NCBI GenBank assembly: GCA_018287875.1
Contig: JAGVVL010000013.1
Location: forward strand, 2,480,001-2,544,000
Reading direction: 5' to 3'
DNA length: 64,000 nt
From: Nigrospora sphaerica
Taxonomy: Eukaryota; Ascomycota; Sordariomycetes; Amphisphaeriales; Apiosporaceae
Part shown: positions 43,438-55,014 of the stretch, one piece after another
How the letters are laid out: the number at the start of each line of letters is the position of its first letter
Numbering within the stretch: the stretch's first letter is position 1
The notes under the pieces: generated by a model
The model's input: only the letters and a program-made list of their open reading frames with translations
The model's database searches: none
What the model was told of the DNA's origin: nothing
Made by a program: the position numbers and the translations under genes

Positions 43438-46292
43438 TTAGCGCCGCGAGAAGCAGCACATGAGACCCGTCCGGCCCAGGAACCACAGGCATCCAATGAA
43501 ACGGACAACCGAGAGGATGGCCGTGGCGATAAGCAGGAACTGGAAGAAACCAGCCGTTCGGCTAGAGGTCGTGGCCTGTAACAACGCGTTAGTGTGGGTA
43601 GGCACGCCAGCAAGGGGGCAGTGGAACTTACGCCGATGCCGAAAGTGTTGAAGCTGTCGCTGGTGAGAACGACAATGAGCAGCGCGTTGGAGAACAGCCA
43701 CATGAGCACCAGCGACGTTCGGAAGGATTTGTACGAATCCTCGAGCTCCTTCGTCTCGTTCTCCTCCACTTCGATGAAAGGCGCCAAGGCACGCTTGACG
43801 GTGGACTCGAACTGGCTATCGATATCCTCCTGGGGCTTGTCCACTTCCTCGATGGCGGCTTCGTCCTTGTCTGTTTTCACCACTTGAGCTGACGGCAGCG
43901 CGTCGACCTTGTCGGAACCCTTGGTACCCCAAGAGACATCGTGCCAGTTGTTGAAGGCGTAAACCATGAGAATGTTGATGTAGGTCGACATGAGCACCAT
44001 GTACGCGGGGAACGAGTGGAACATGTGCCAAGGGTCCAAGTAGAGGAACGAGGCGAGGTAGTACAGACCGAACGTGGCGAACAAAGCGAGCAGGATAATA
44101 GCCACTTCAGACCGTCCCGTCATGAGTTGCTTCAGATCATCGCCCAGGTTAAAGTTCTCATCCTGGTTCGAGAAGGCGTTGACGACCAGGAAACCAGAGA
44201 GGATGAGGATGTAGAGCTGCACGAATCCAAAGTAAGCAAACGACAGGATGTACTGCCACTTGGAACCCTTCGGTCGGTTACCAAGAGCCAGCACAAACTG
44301 CATGATGACGAAGGCCAGGTACAGGTACTGCAGGACCATGTTGATGATGGGCGTCGCGCGATCACCAAAAGGCCATCCGTGGTGCTCGTTGGTGGTGGGG
44401 CCAGGGGCGGTGGGGGTTCCGACAAGATCCATGATAACCGTGGTAGTAAGGTAGTACGACGCCAGACTGAACCAGGTGAAGACAACCTGGGCGATGTTGT
44501 AGAGCAGTTGAACGTGGAAGAAGAACATGCGGACCAGGTTGTGGCCACTCTTGTACATACGGCCGAAATGCATCAGCGAGTACAAACTGGCGGCGAAGGA
44601 ACCGTTGAGCCAACGTCGTCGCTGGCCGATAAACTCAGGGGCACCTTCGGGCACATCGGTTTCACCCTTGGCCGCCTTGATGTAGGTCAGGTGCCACTTG
44701 GAGCCGGCCTTGGCGACCAGCTCGAAACAGAGGATACGATCCTCGGCCAAGAACATGTTCTTCTTGAAGATGTTCATGCCCTCGATACCCTTCTTACCGA
44801 GAATCTTGGAGAGCGTGTGATCACCGTGGAAGTACTGCTCGAGGGGCCGGCCCATGATGGCACGGAATCGGTAGGCCGAGAAAGCACCCGGCAACACACT
44901 GACGTAGCCGAACGAAGACTCGAGGGGCTTGTCCAGAATGTTGGAGATCTTGTACTCGAAATTCTGGACCGCCACCAGAGGGTTTAGCAGCTTTTTGCCC
45001 CCGGCTCCCAGCATAGCATGGATCTCGCCGCAAGCACCGCCGAGGTCCTTGTCGTTGTAGAAACCCTCCCACAGAGCCAGCAGGGACTTGTTGCCCGGCT
45101 TAGTACCGGCATCGAGGAGAATGCAAACCTCGGGGTTCAGGATTCGGCCGAAGGCGTTGAACAGCCAACGGTGAGAGTTGATCTTCTTGGTGTTCTGCTG
45201 CTTCAGGCAGAAAATCATCTGAACGGGCGGCAGGGTCTGGGGGCTGTCGTCCATGGGCCGGATGAGCTGCTGGTTAGGCGTAACCGACAGCTGGGTGGTG
45301 TACTCGAAAATATGGGCCACCGTCTCCTTGCCGTTGACGTCCTTCTTGACGACACCGTCTTGGTAGATACCGACCGTGGCCAGGACGTCCAGAGCGTTCT
45401 TGTCGACCTTATCAATACCGTCGAACACCATGCACACCACGATCTTCTGCCAGGCGGGTCCGCCCTTGTTCCAGAAGGTCGACTTCTTCAGGTTCACGAT
45501 ATCACGAATGTTCTGCATGACACCGTGAAGAGTACGGGCGAGCAGCACCTTGTCTTCGTTGTAGTAGGTGATGGCGATCAGCAGCTCCGTGTGTCTGTTA
45601 TACATTCTTGGGCGCAGATCGTAACCGTTCTTGAGCGTGAAGTCGTTGGGATCGCAAGTGGCGGCCGTGTAACGCATGTTGACAAACTCGCCGGTGCCAC
45701 CCTCCAGGTCGCGGTACTTGGGCTGCACAGCATTGCGAATGGCACTGGGGACGGGATAGTCAATGCTCAGGACGGAACCCTGAACCAGCTTGATCTTTCG
45801 CGTCTGGTATCGCTTCAGGCCGCCACCAGCGCCGCCGCCGCCGCCGGGCTGCTGGCGACGCACCCAGGCATCTTCGCCATTTACGGTAGAGGCGGGCCGG
45901 CCGTAGCCGTACCCGGTGTCCTCGAGATTCTGGCCCACGACGGCCTGGGCGCCGTACTCGTTAGAATATTGCGGGGGGACGGGCGTGGCCGTCGCGCCAG
46001 GCGCGTAAGACTCGGTCAAACTGTAGGCCGAGACAGGGCGCGCAGGCGGGGTGCCGGCACCCAGGCGGTCCTGGTCGTACTGGTAAGGGCCCTGGCCCAG
46101 GAGGTGGCGCTCCGTCTCGTCGTCTTCCTGGTCGTGGGGAGGAAGGTGGTACTGGTGGTGACGGTGTCAGCAGAGTTTGGGAGCAGCGTGGCGGCCAGGA
46201 CGAGGGGGAGAGCTTACAGTGCTTCCGGCCGGCATGTCTTGCAGATGATGGCCGGAGCCGTATTCGTTGTTTCCTTGGCCGTTGTACGCCAT
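43438..46292 (-). CDS. Class III chitin synthase
   Basis: Three exons, 46218-46292, 43632-46151 and 43438-43575, encode 910 residues. The introns are 46152-46217 (GTAAGC...CCAG) and 43576-43631 (GTAAGT...ACAG), both in phase 0. The enzyme polymerises N-acetylglucosamine from UDP-GlcNAc and extrudes chitin across the plasma membrane. The N-terminus ([20 protein letters not shown]) and [20 protein letters not shown] are typical of filamentous-fungal class III enzymes, which are absent from budding yeast. Catalytic family-2 glycosyltransferase blocks are [20 protein letters not shown] (214-233), [34 protein letters not shown], and the product-binding QRRRWLNGS (535-543). Several spans follow, including [19 protein letters not shown] and [15 protein letters not shown]. 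The last small exon encodes the final membrane span ([20 protein letters not shown]) and a basic tail. It is likely important for hyphal-tip growth. ATG 46292 gives the canonical N-terminus. Reading from the start of exon 2 alone would lose 25 residues. Confidence 0.96.
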
Positions 46293-47245
46293 GATTGCGG
46301 ATGGGCAGGCTCAAGGCCCCGTGACGGATAACGAAACGAGCGACGGGGAATGTTAAGTCGGTGAACTGAAGACAAGAGGCGTCGCCGAAAATCTTGCAGC
46401 AAACAGCTTTTAGGGGCCGTTGGTCTGCGAGAAGGCTGGAGTGGGCTAGAGAGGGGGGCTGGAGCTGCCAGGGGCGGACGGTACAGCCGTTTTGTCACGA
46501 GGCAGAGAAGCTTTCACCGACTAGCCGGGCTGCTTGCAGTCGGGAGGGGATTTAAGGTCCAAGCCGGAGGGGGGATCGCGCAGACGGGCAGGTGAAAGAA
46601 AGGAGCCCTCTTGATGTGAAGAATCAAGCCACCCAGTTGCCGATGAGCATCCGTGGGTTGGAATGTGGGTTGGGAGAGGGGGGAGGGAGGAGGTAGGGAG
46701 GAGGGATAGATGGCTCTGAGGGCGAGAATCAAATGGGAGTTATGAAAATCGCCGGGGCGGCATAGACATAGGGGAGAAGGTCCCGTCCTTCGTATTTTTT
46801 TCCAGGGTCGGCCGGCTGCTGGCATAGGAGGAACGGATTGGATCGGATCGTCAGCAAGTTTAGCCCCAGGGAAGCCGCGAGTGCGCGCCTTGCTTTGAGG
46901 GGGGGGAGCAGACGAACGGCGCCTGCATCCAGACTACCTAACTTGAGGTAGGGGGGTTGTATGTACCTAATGAGGGGGGTACCTAGCTAACATCGACTAT
47001 ACCTACATGCCTCTAGATAGACGGGACCGTTGAATTCAGCGCCCTCATCCGGCGGCAGCAGTAGTAGCAACAGCAATGTAACAAACCCCCAGGGGTGGAT
47101 GGGATAGCAGCAGCTACAACGACACACAATCGTTACCTGACCAGACCAGCTGGTGATGGGCTTCCAATAGCGCTGGATCTGGCGCTGGCAGCACCGCCCT
47201 TGGGGCCCCTCCCCCTTCTAGGTGCAGCCTTCTACCATCGCGGCC

Positions 47246-47270
47246 ATTCCATCCCATCCCATCCCATCCC
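47246..47270. repeat. (ATCCC)n pentanucleotide repeat
   Basis: Five consecutive ATCCC-type units, intergenic, upstream of chitin synthase. Confidence 0.9.
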
Positions 47271-48296
47271 ATGCCACCCAACTTGTCGTTCACCCGGCCT
47301 ACGCGATGCGATCCATACCATCTCCCACCCTTGGTGGCCAAACCAGTGCCACTCACACAGCCCGGCGCGCAGTAAACTCCAATCGCCCAGCCCGTACACT
47401 AAATTTCCTGCATGGATAGGAGAGAGCTAAGACACGATGTGGAGCCATGTTCACACGCACGCCTGGGTCGCACAGTGGTTGGCAGCTCCACCTCGCACCT
47501 AACCAATGCCTCTACGGCCCTGCTGAGCAGCGGTTGGTATGCGGCCAACGCGTACCGGCGCAGCCTCGACTCCCCGGCTCCCACACTGTTTTCCTCTTTC
47601 ATGCACGTTGCCGGCTGTTGTCGTGGCCTTCCAGAACACCCACCCCCCCCGGGGCCCAACCCAACCGCCCTGCCTGTCCTTGGTTCTGCGCCCACGCGGT
47701 CCGCCAATGGGTGCCCAGACCGGACGACACGTCCATCCATCATCTGGCCCTGTTGCCCACCCCCCTTGACAGCCTGCCCCCCTTCGGATGCCGCCATGTA
47801 CTCCAAACCACGACCGCCGTGCCACTACGTCACCGCGGCACTGCGGCCGTCTCATCACGCTGACCCCTTTTACGGCCGCCTGATCATCCCCGAGTTAGCA
47901 CCCTGTGCATCCGACGAGAGGATAAACGAGAAGACGGGAGGGCAGGATGGCAGGAAGGTCCGAAGGGGAAGGAGCAAAGAGCAGCGTGTACAATTCGAGT
48001 CAGTCCCGCCCACAACCCGAGCCCAGCCCGGCCAGATGGACTCCATAGTCGCCCGCCCGCCGCCGCCCACCGCTCCTTGGAGCTGGCGCTGGCTCGAAGA
48101 GCCCCGATAATGAGTCCCTGCGCCAGGATCAGCACTTACAGGTACAGCCACACTCACGGGCCTGGCTGTGTGTGGATAAGGCATGTACGGGGATGAGAGG
48201 GAGAGGTGAATGCGTAGGCCTCCCCTCCTGAACAATTGGTCAACCCACAAATCAGCAGCTTGCCTCTTTTCCTCTCCGCTGCCTCCTTGCCCTCCT

Positions 48297-48332
48297 GCCT
48301 TGCCTGCCTGCCTGCTTGCTTGCTTGCTTGCT
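48297..48332. repeat. (GCCT)n-(GCTT)n tetranucleotide repeat
   Basis: GCCT units change to GCTT units along the tract, a C-to-T drift within one array. Confidence 0.9.
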
Positions 48333-48648
48333 TCCATCTGCAAGCGCGGAGGAAGCGCTTCGTGCCCTTCCTCGGCCCTCCTGAACGCGCTCGTTCGGTG
48401 GTGTACAGTGCCGCAGCGCCCCAGTTAATTACTGTGGTTGCCTCCCTCCAGGAGCATTTCACTACCTAAGTCCTCTTGTCTGTCCCCTTTTCTCGGTCCG
48501 GCTCCTCCACAAAGGCCAAGTCTGATGGGCAGTCAAAGGCTGGCTCCGTCCAAGCTAGCCTATCTAAAAGGGGGCTAGGCTGAAACCGCCCAGTGTTCGT
48601 CAACTTCTCCCCCACCGGGAGCTATCCTGGAAACTTGACACGCATGGA

Positions 48649-48654
<6 letters not shown>

Positions 48655-48681
<27 letters not shown>
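48655..48681. repeat. (GAC)n microsatellite
   Basis: Nine GAC triplets in an intergenic context. The same motif as at 1660-1709. Confidence 0.9.
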
Positions 48682-49560
48682 AACTGTCTTCCTTCTCCGG
48701 GTGCAACATGGTCGCTGTGTCGGTGTCTATCCCGGCTCCGTGATCTGTAATCTAAGGCTTGTGCCATTACGTGAGCGCGCGCCTCGCGTCTGCTGATGGT
48801 CGCCTGTACCGCTTCGCGCGTTGTCTGCCATGTTGCCGATATACGACAGGATTCAGAAATCGCGTTATAAAAATAGCAGCCCGCACTGATCCAACCCGCC
48901 GGTGGGGTAGTCGAGGCGGTGCTCCTCCGCCATTCCCTGACAAGTCGGGCACGCCTTTAGCTGGGCTGCCTGGGTGGCCGCGTGTAAGGGTCGTGTCCGT
49001 AACGGATTTGCCCTTTTGTTTTTATTTTTTACTTCCAAGATTGCACATCGCTGCAGGGCGTGCAGCCAGCCAATGAGCATGAGCGAGTAAGGGGCGCATA
49101 CATGGGTCTTAGCTCAGCGACCATTGACTGACCTGTCGTCTTTTGTCGTATTTCTCTCGCAATTACCGTTGAGGTCCAAGATGTGCACCCACTGTCGCCG
49201 CATTGCATGTAGGGTGTGGCTGCGGGGGAAAACAACATGGCTCGGCCAGGCCGTGGCTGGTGATGCTGAAACCCGAGGGATCCCATTCTCAACGTCTTCA
49301 CCACAAGTAAACTTACCTACAGCCTAAAAGTCCTGCGCTCAACTCCGAGCCGCTGTGCCTGCGTCGAATGGTACTACCACTTGAGTCACTCCCCTGCACC
49401 GTACGAAAAACGGCACGGTGTGATCTGACTCGCGCTCCAGGTCGCGCCGTGAAGTCGGCGAGGGCATGCCAACCGGACCAGTAGATGCTTACGACGGGCA
49501 ACATTCGCGGACTGTTCTTGTTGGCGTCGTGAAGGCTGCGCTCGGACACGCGTCGTGATT

Positions 49561-52500
49561 TCTGGCCCCTCCAGGTGTTTTCAGAAACCCAGGCGAAAGC
49601 GCATGGCTCATACGACGCTGTAAGTCCTCATGGCTTCCTTGAGCAATTGGGTAGGCAGAGTTCAGCACCGGCTATTTGCTGTGAGCTGGTAGATGGCCTA
49701 CCATCGACCATGCCCACTTTCGGCAGATCCTATCTCGGCAGTCGGGAGGGGATATAGGGCGGCCGGGCGTACAGGCGATATATTCACCATGACGGGGCCA
49801 GCCAGGCATGATGAGCTCGCAAGCTGTTTGAACAGAGGCCAACTAGGTGTTTTGCGCAGGACGCCGGAATGCGTAGACACTGCGAGGTCTGTGAGCGGAA
49901 GCGAGGCATAACTGCTGCTTTACGTCAACGATGCAGCGTTCAACCCTTTTCCCTGCACACGTCACTTTTCCCTTGTCCGCTCGACGACGAACCCCCCTCC
50001 GGAGGTCGCCGCAATCCATATCTTCTGGGTCCGTTTCTAACCAGCAGAGCTGCGCCGAGTACATTAAGATGACATAACCCTGCTTTCTGAGGCGAGTGTG
50101 TACCGCTCAATGCTTGTTGTATTCTCCCAAGGCCAGTTCATGATAGGGGGCCGTCGGTATCTAATCAGCCACCAACGAGCAGCTGAGCATGGGGAAATTT
50201 CGATGCCCTGCAGTTTTACGTACTCGGGCAGTCATGGAACTACGTCAAATGCTCATCTTCGTATTGATACAGAGAGCTTTACGCAGTGGTTTCCGCTGCT
50301 ACATCAACACCTGCATAGATGCTGCCACATCAGGCGATCTCGGTTTCGCGGTGTTCGAAACTGGTACTGGTGAATATCTCCCCGCGGCTTCCCCTCCACG
50401 CACGAATAAATATTGCCACCTTTGCTGCGGGGGGAGGAAGTGAACAGTGACCAGTAGTTGCTGGATGCTAGGCTTCCGGGTGGACGGCAATGTCTTCGGA
50501 CCTTTGCTCTTGGAACGCCAGCACTTGGGCGCTTGAATACGTACGGGAATACATGTCCCAGTCGGCATCCCTCGGGCAAGCCTCTTCGCCAGTGAATCAG
50601 TGTTGCTGGCGCAAACAAGAACAGTGAGACGCCCCAACGGCGGAAACCGACGAAGGGGATCCCGGCTTCTAACGCCGCACTTGCAACCGAGGGGTACTCC
50701 GGGAAATGGAGACAGAAATGACAGCAGTCGTCGGAAAGGCGGGAGTTAGCTGTCGAACGACATGGTAAGCCCTCGGGGCACGAGACCATCTCTACACAGG
50801 GCAGCTTATAGTGTTTCCAGGATCTAGATTGAGTTCAGACAGCTCGATGGCATCATCAGGACATTGGGTAGATAAAACAGACACCACTGGGCCAGCCTCT
50901 CTAATCCCATAGTTACGCCGCCAAGTGTCTTACAAGCCTGGTGCGAGTTTCCTCTCCTTCCGATGATGCCGGCCCTTGAACAATGCGGTACAACAGCCAG
51001 GATACCATCTCAACAAGGGATAACGGCGCCCATGGAAATCGACGCGGCACAACAGACGCCATGTATCTCAAACAAGTTCGAGGCGGTTGTTGGTTCTCTG
51101 GCCGGGCTTCATGACACCAGTGACCTGAAGGTTCATCACCTCTTCTTTAACTACGCGGGCTTCGTCAAGCCCTTGACACTCATTTCTCCAGCCGCCGGGT
51201 TCCGTATTATTTTCTTGCCAAATGTCCATGGGTTCGGTATGCCCCTCGTTTTCACTTCCTCCAGGCTGTGCTTTTAATCCAGAGTCGCTCCGCATACTGC
51301 CCCTATCTGTGCCCAACTGAAAACTGCGCGTTCTTCGCTCGTTATAATCCAGCATCGACGTTTCCTGGCGCGTAATCGGACCCTTTTGTCGCAGTTTCGC
51401 TCTCTATACACATAGGGATCGCTTGTTTGCGTGAAGAAGCCTCATGCAATCGCGCCGTTCCCACGATGATATCTGCTATTCGGTTAGTGAGCATTGCCAT
51501 ATCCTTTAGTGGTAGCATGTTGGGGATGCACAGGCGCCAGCTTGAGTACACCATGAGTATCTAACGTTCCTGCAAATTGCCACCGTCCCTGGGTCTTCAC
51601 TTAGGAATCCCTAATCCAGTGAAACTGAGTCTTGTGGCGTGTGACTATGGAGACTCTCGTCCCGTGTTTTTCATCAAAGCAGCGGTCATCGTATTCATGC
51701 GCAAACATAGATTTCCTACTGCCGTCGCCATTACCACCTATTCGGTAATGCGGCCTCCAATTTGCAGACGATGACCGTTTGTCGTGCACGGAGTGGGAGC
51801 AACCAGCAGCCATAGGCCAGCGTGACCATGAAGGAGATCGAATCTTTTGAGGGCTCTCATCACAGCGGTTCGTGATGAATATTGAACAATAGTCTGTGTG
51901 GCCAGTAGAAAAACAGATGTCTGTTTGGGCGTATATGTGATATGGAATACGATGCGCAGGCGGAGATTCTTTGCGCAAGTGATAGCAACAAGCATTCGAC
52001 TTCCTATATCTGGAATTTCTACTTATCTATTGAGTGCTATCTGTCGATCTGACGAACCACGTCCACCGCGGTCGACAGAAAAACAGCTACGAGGCTGCAA
52101 GGGAAAGGGACACCTAGGTACCTAGTTCGTGAGGTATAGTGTAAAGAAGGCAGAGTTCTAGTCAAATAACACCAAGTCCCTTTCTGCTTCTGTTGCAACA
52201 AAGGGTTTCTAGGTTGGCTAGAGTGAAGCGCTGAAGGTCGCCGTCGTACTGAGGTTATTTTCCGTATTTCATCCGCAGAAAAAAGAAGCAATTCTTTTCC
52301 GACTTATAGTGTATTCGTCTATCGGAGACTGAATGCTGGTGGCAAGGTCATGAGGCAAGAAACTCCTCTGTGTATGTGCGCAGATGCGCCGGGGAAATCG
52401 CGCATCCCAGTTCCCCGAGTATTCTGCTAACCGCCCAAGAAGCCGAGTACAAAGTCCGTGAAAATATTTTAATCGCATGAACATACAAGTGAGACCCGGC
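49561..52500. other. AT-richer intergenic segment with only weak open frames
   Basis: Composition is visibly nearer 50% G+C than the GC-rich genes. Minus-strand frames at 50304-50789, 51068-51554 and 51601-51995 read as fairly natural protein, but they are short, lie in different frames, and carry no domain I recognise. They may be chance or remnants of a decayed gene. No transposon hallmarks were seen. Confidence 0.45.
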
Positions 52501-53076
52501 AGATTATGTTCTGACGCACGTCAACTGGCACAGTCGCGGTCAGTCTCCATGGCCAATCGCACTGCTCCAACACACCCTTTGGCATTTTCTTTTGATGGTG
52601 CCATCTGTGAAACAGGCTGATATCCGTTCTGTGAACAGGCCAGCCACCTTGATACCATCATAGTTTCACGCCCCTCGCGACCAAACGCCACCGGGTAGGT
52701 AGCCGGATCGCCAGTATACATTGCGTCCCCAAGCCTGAATAATACGCCAGGCCGAGTGGTGTCCCGGGTTAAGAAGTTGACAGCGAGCAGCCGCTGCGCA
52801 AGTATGTTGGCGCCCCAAGCACCTAGACTCCGGTTTGGCATATTCAAGAGACGGAGGCTGCTGTGACTGCACGTAACTCATGTTGATGTAGCAGAGAGCC
52901 ACGTACGACGTTGACAAGGACATGTACTCTCATCTGGTATTCAGCTAGCCGAGAGCCCTCACTCGGGATGTATCCAGGGTTCCGATAATCGTCTCGAAAA
53001 GCAAGGTCCCATCTTGGCAACGCTCGGTGAGAGGTTTCTGGCAGATGCTGGTGAGTGATTTACGGCCTCCCTTGGC
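52501..53076. other. Intergenic segment with two overlapping weak minus-strand frames
   Basis: Minus-strand frames 52521-52847 and 52666-52923 overlap in different registers. Both look equally protein-like, which argues that neither can be trusted. No other signal. Confidence 0.45.
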
Positions 53077-53957
53077 TCACGCCAACACTTGGCCTTTGCC
53101 CGTCATTACATGCCCAGTTGGAAACCGCACCCAGGAGTCCAATACCGTCTCGAATATCATACCTACGTGCACATTTGGATCTCCGACGTGTGGTAGGCGC
53201 ACCCAGGCCTGTGAGCTTGCCGGCCTGCCTTCCACGCGTATGAGAAAATACAGGCTTGGCGGCACACGGAGCATAGCGCCCACCTGCAGAGCACGGCTGC
53301 TGGCCTGGCTTCTCCCAGAGGCAAAACAATGCAGCGAAGGGGCAAATAGCCCGGGCGAATGCTGCGCTGTACGCAATTGTGACACGAATCCCTTCGAAAG
53401 ACCTGGTGGCCTTGCGGCACTGCTGACGATTTTTATGGCACCTTTATCCGGGTCGTGGCGCGATCTGCTGGCCGCGAATGCCCCGTTTTGGTCGATCACA
53501 ACTCCCGGGTCACGAAGTCCGCAGCCTCCGCCCCTCCAGCCCTTTCGACTGGTCGCAAGCACGGGACGGGATGGACATGCGGGCGAACGCGTGACTGACG
53601 GCCGGGGCGGGCAAAGAACTGCGCGTCTTTGCCTACTTTGGGATACCCCCTCGGGATGGAGGGGGCGACTGACGATCCACATCCGAAGCAGAAATACGCA
53701 CCCCGCTAGCCAGATGGGTGCTAACCCATCAGGGGGCAACACCACGATGGACACGAAAGAGAGCAGATAGGTATATCGGTGCTGATCAGGGTAGTTGTTC
53801 TGCCAGGGTAGCGTCGGCTGGGCGACATGCTGAAGCAGCCAGGTGAAGCTGAACATCGGTTTTTTACCAATGTAGGCGGGTGGCCAAATGTAGAGTAATG
53901 GCCGGCCATCGCTGCCCTGACCATGAGGGGAAGAGACCCTTTTTTTTTTTTCTCACT
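53077..53957 (-). pseudogene. Possible decayed membrane-protein coding region
   Basis: One minus-strand frame is open from about 53957 to 53077 but has no ATG until 53856. Its first part contains hydrophobic, Trp-rich stretches that resemble membrane spans (LLYIWPPAYIGKKPMFSFTW, then YTYLLSFVSIVVLPPDGLAP and WLAGCVFLLRMWIV). The second part is Arg/Ser/Pro-rich without features. Upstream, a poly-A run of 12 on the minus strand (T12 at 53940-53951) separates it from another open frame (to about 54118) in a different register. This could be a frameshifted relic or chance. No family is recognised. Confidence 0.25.
53940..53951. repeat. Poly-T run of 12 (poly-A on minus)
   Basis: A homopolymer between two minus-strand open frames in different registers. 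Confidence 0.95.
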
Positions 53958-54994
53958 CGAAACATTGAATGGTATCGGAACGCTAGGAAGCCCCCCGGCA
54001 GACGCACCGGAGATGTTGCGCGGAAAGGGCTCATGACAACGGCCCCATGCAGATCTTTCAGGGCTCCCGAAGGGTCGTACACCAAAGACTGATAGCCTGA
54101 CGGCGGCCGCCAAGGCACATCGTGGCGTCCATGGATATGTGGTACGGGGGACTATGGGCGCGACGATCTGTCGCGGTGAGATCGACAAGGAGCAGAAAAT
54201 GGCCGGCTCAAAAGAAACGACGATGCGGAATTGCGTGCAGGGTGCGGCGGCCATGCTCCCCGTCGACTGCATGGCATCCAGCGGCACACCGTAGGACTAA
54301 CGGAGAGGGCGTGAGGGCCGCACACGTGCTCTTCTTCACGTCGCACCGAGAGGCAGCCCGCCCGGGGCCGAGACTAAGGACGACGAGAATATGAAGCTCT
54401 ATGTGTACAACATGACACGGGGATATTGCATTTAGAGCATTCGAGTCGAGGCGAAGCGCCAGGTTTCAGAATCAGCTCCGTCTTGCTTCTGGGGGCCCCC
54501 AAGTAGAGAGAAGCGCTGGGGGAAACCGGGGCGCGCATCGAGGCGAACACTCCTGTCATAAACGTAGGAATGGTGAGGCATGGTGGAATGGGTCAGGCAG
54601 GCTATCGCCTAGCGCCTAGCCAGGAAGCGAAGGTGGAGCACGAAGTCGCAGATTGATGATGATGCGGGAAGCGCAGCAGCAGGCCAGGCGGCGAACCCCA
54701 GAGAATCGGGAGTTCCTCCTGATGGACGCCGAGCACGTTGAGAGAGGCTAGAGGGCCCAAGGACCCCGAGTAAATGCTTCGTCGTTTCCGGAACGCACGC
54801 GATCGGCCGGCCTGGCGAGCCTCCCGGACCGGCCGACCAAACAAACAGGTTGAGATCGGTCAGCGGCAAGTGTGGGATGAGGCAGGGACAGCATCGGAAA
54901 TGTCGACATCACACAGACACACAGACACACATTCTCTCCCCTTCTCTCACCCTCTCTCTTGTTTTTTCCTCTTTACGTCACTAGGATGGGTTTA

Positions 54995-55014
54995 GAGGAG
55001 GAGGAGGAGGAGGG
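54995..55014. repeat. (GAG)n microsatellite
   Basis: Six GAG/AGG triplets, intergenic. Confidence 0.88.

Larger units (their letters stand above)
46293..49560. other. Upstream region of chitin synthase and intergenic sequence, no recognisable gene
   Basis: The first few hundred bases should contain the chitin synthase leader and promoter. Simple repeats occur at 47246-47270, 48297-48332 and 48655-48681. The overlapping frames at 47400-48110 (open on both strands) look like compositional artefacts. No RNA genes were seen. Confidence 0.5.

Noticed and set aside
43941..46331. Long plus-strand open frames (43941-44987 and 45018-46331)
   Set aside because: They lie antisense to the chitin synthase exons. 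They have no domain, and their composition mirrors the codon pattern of the real gene.
47412..48110. 232-codon plus-strand open frame
   Set aside because: The opposite strand and other registers are also open here. Cys/Pro/Ser-rich composition points to chance.
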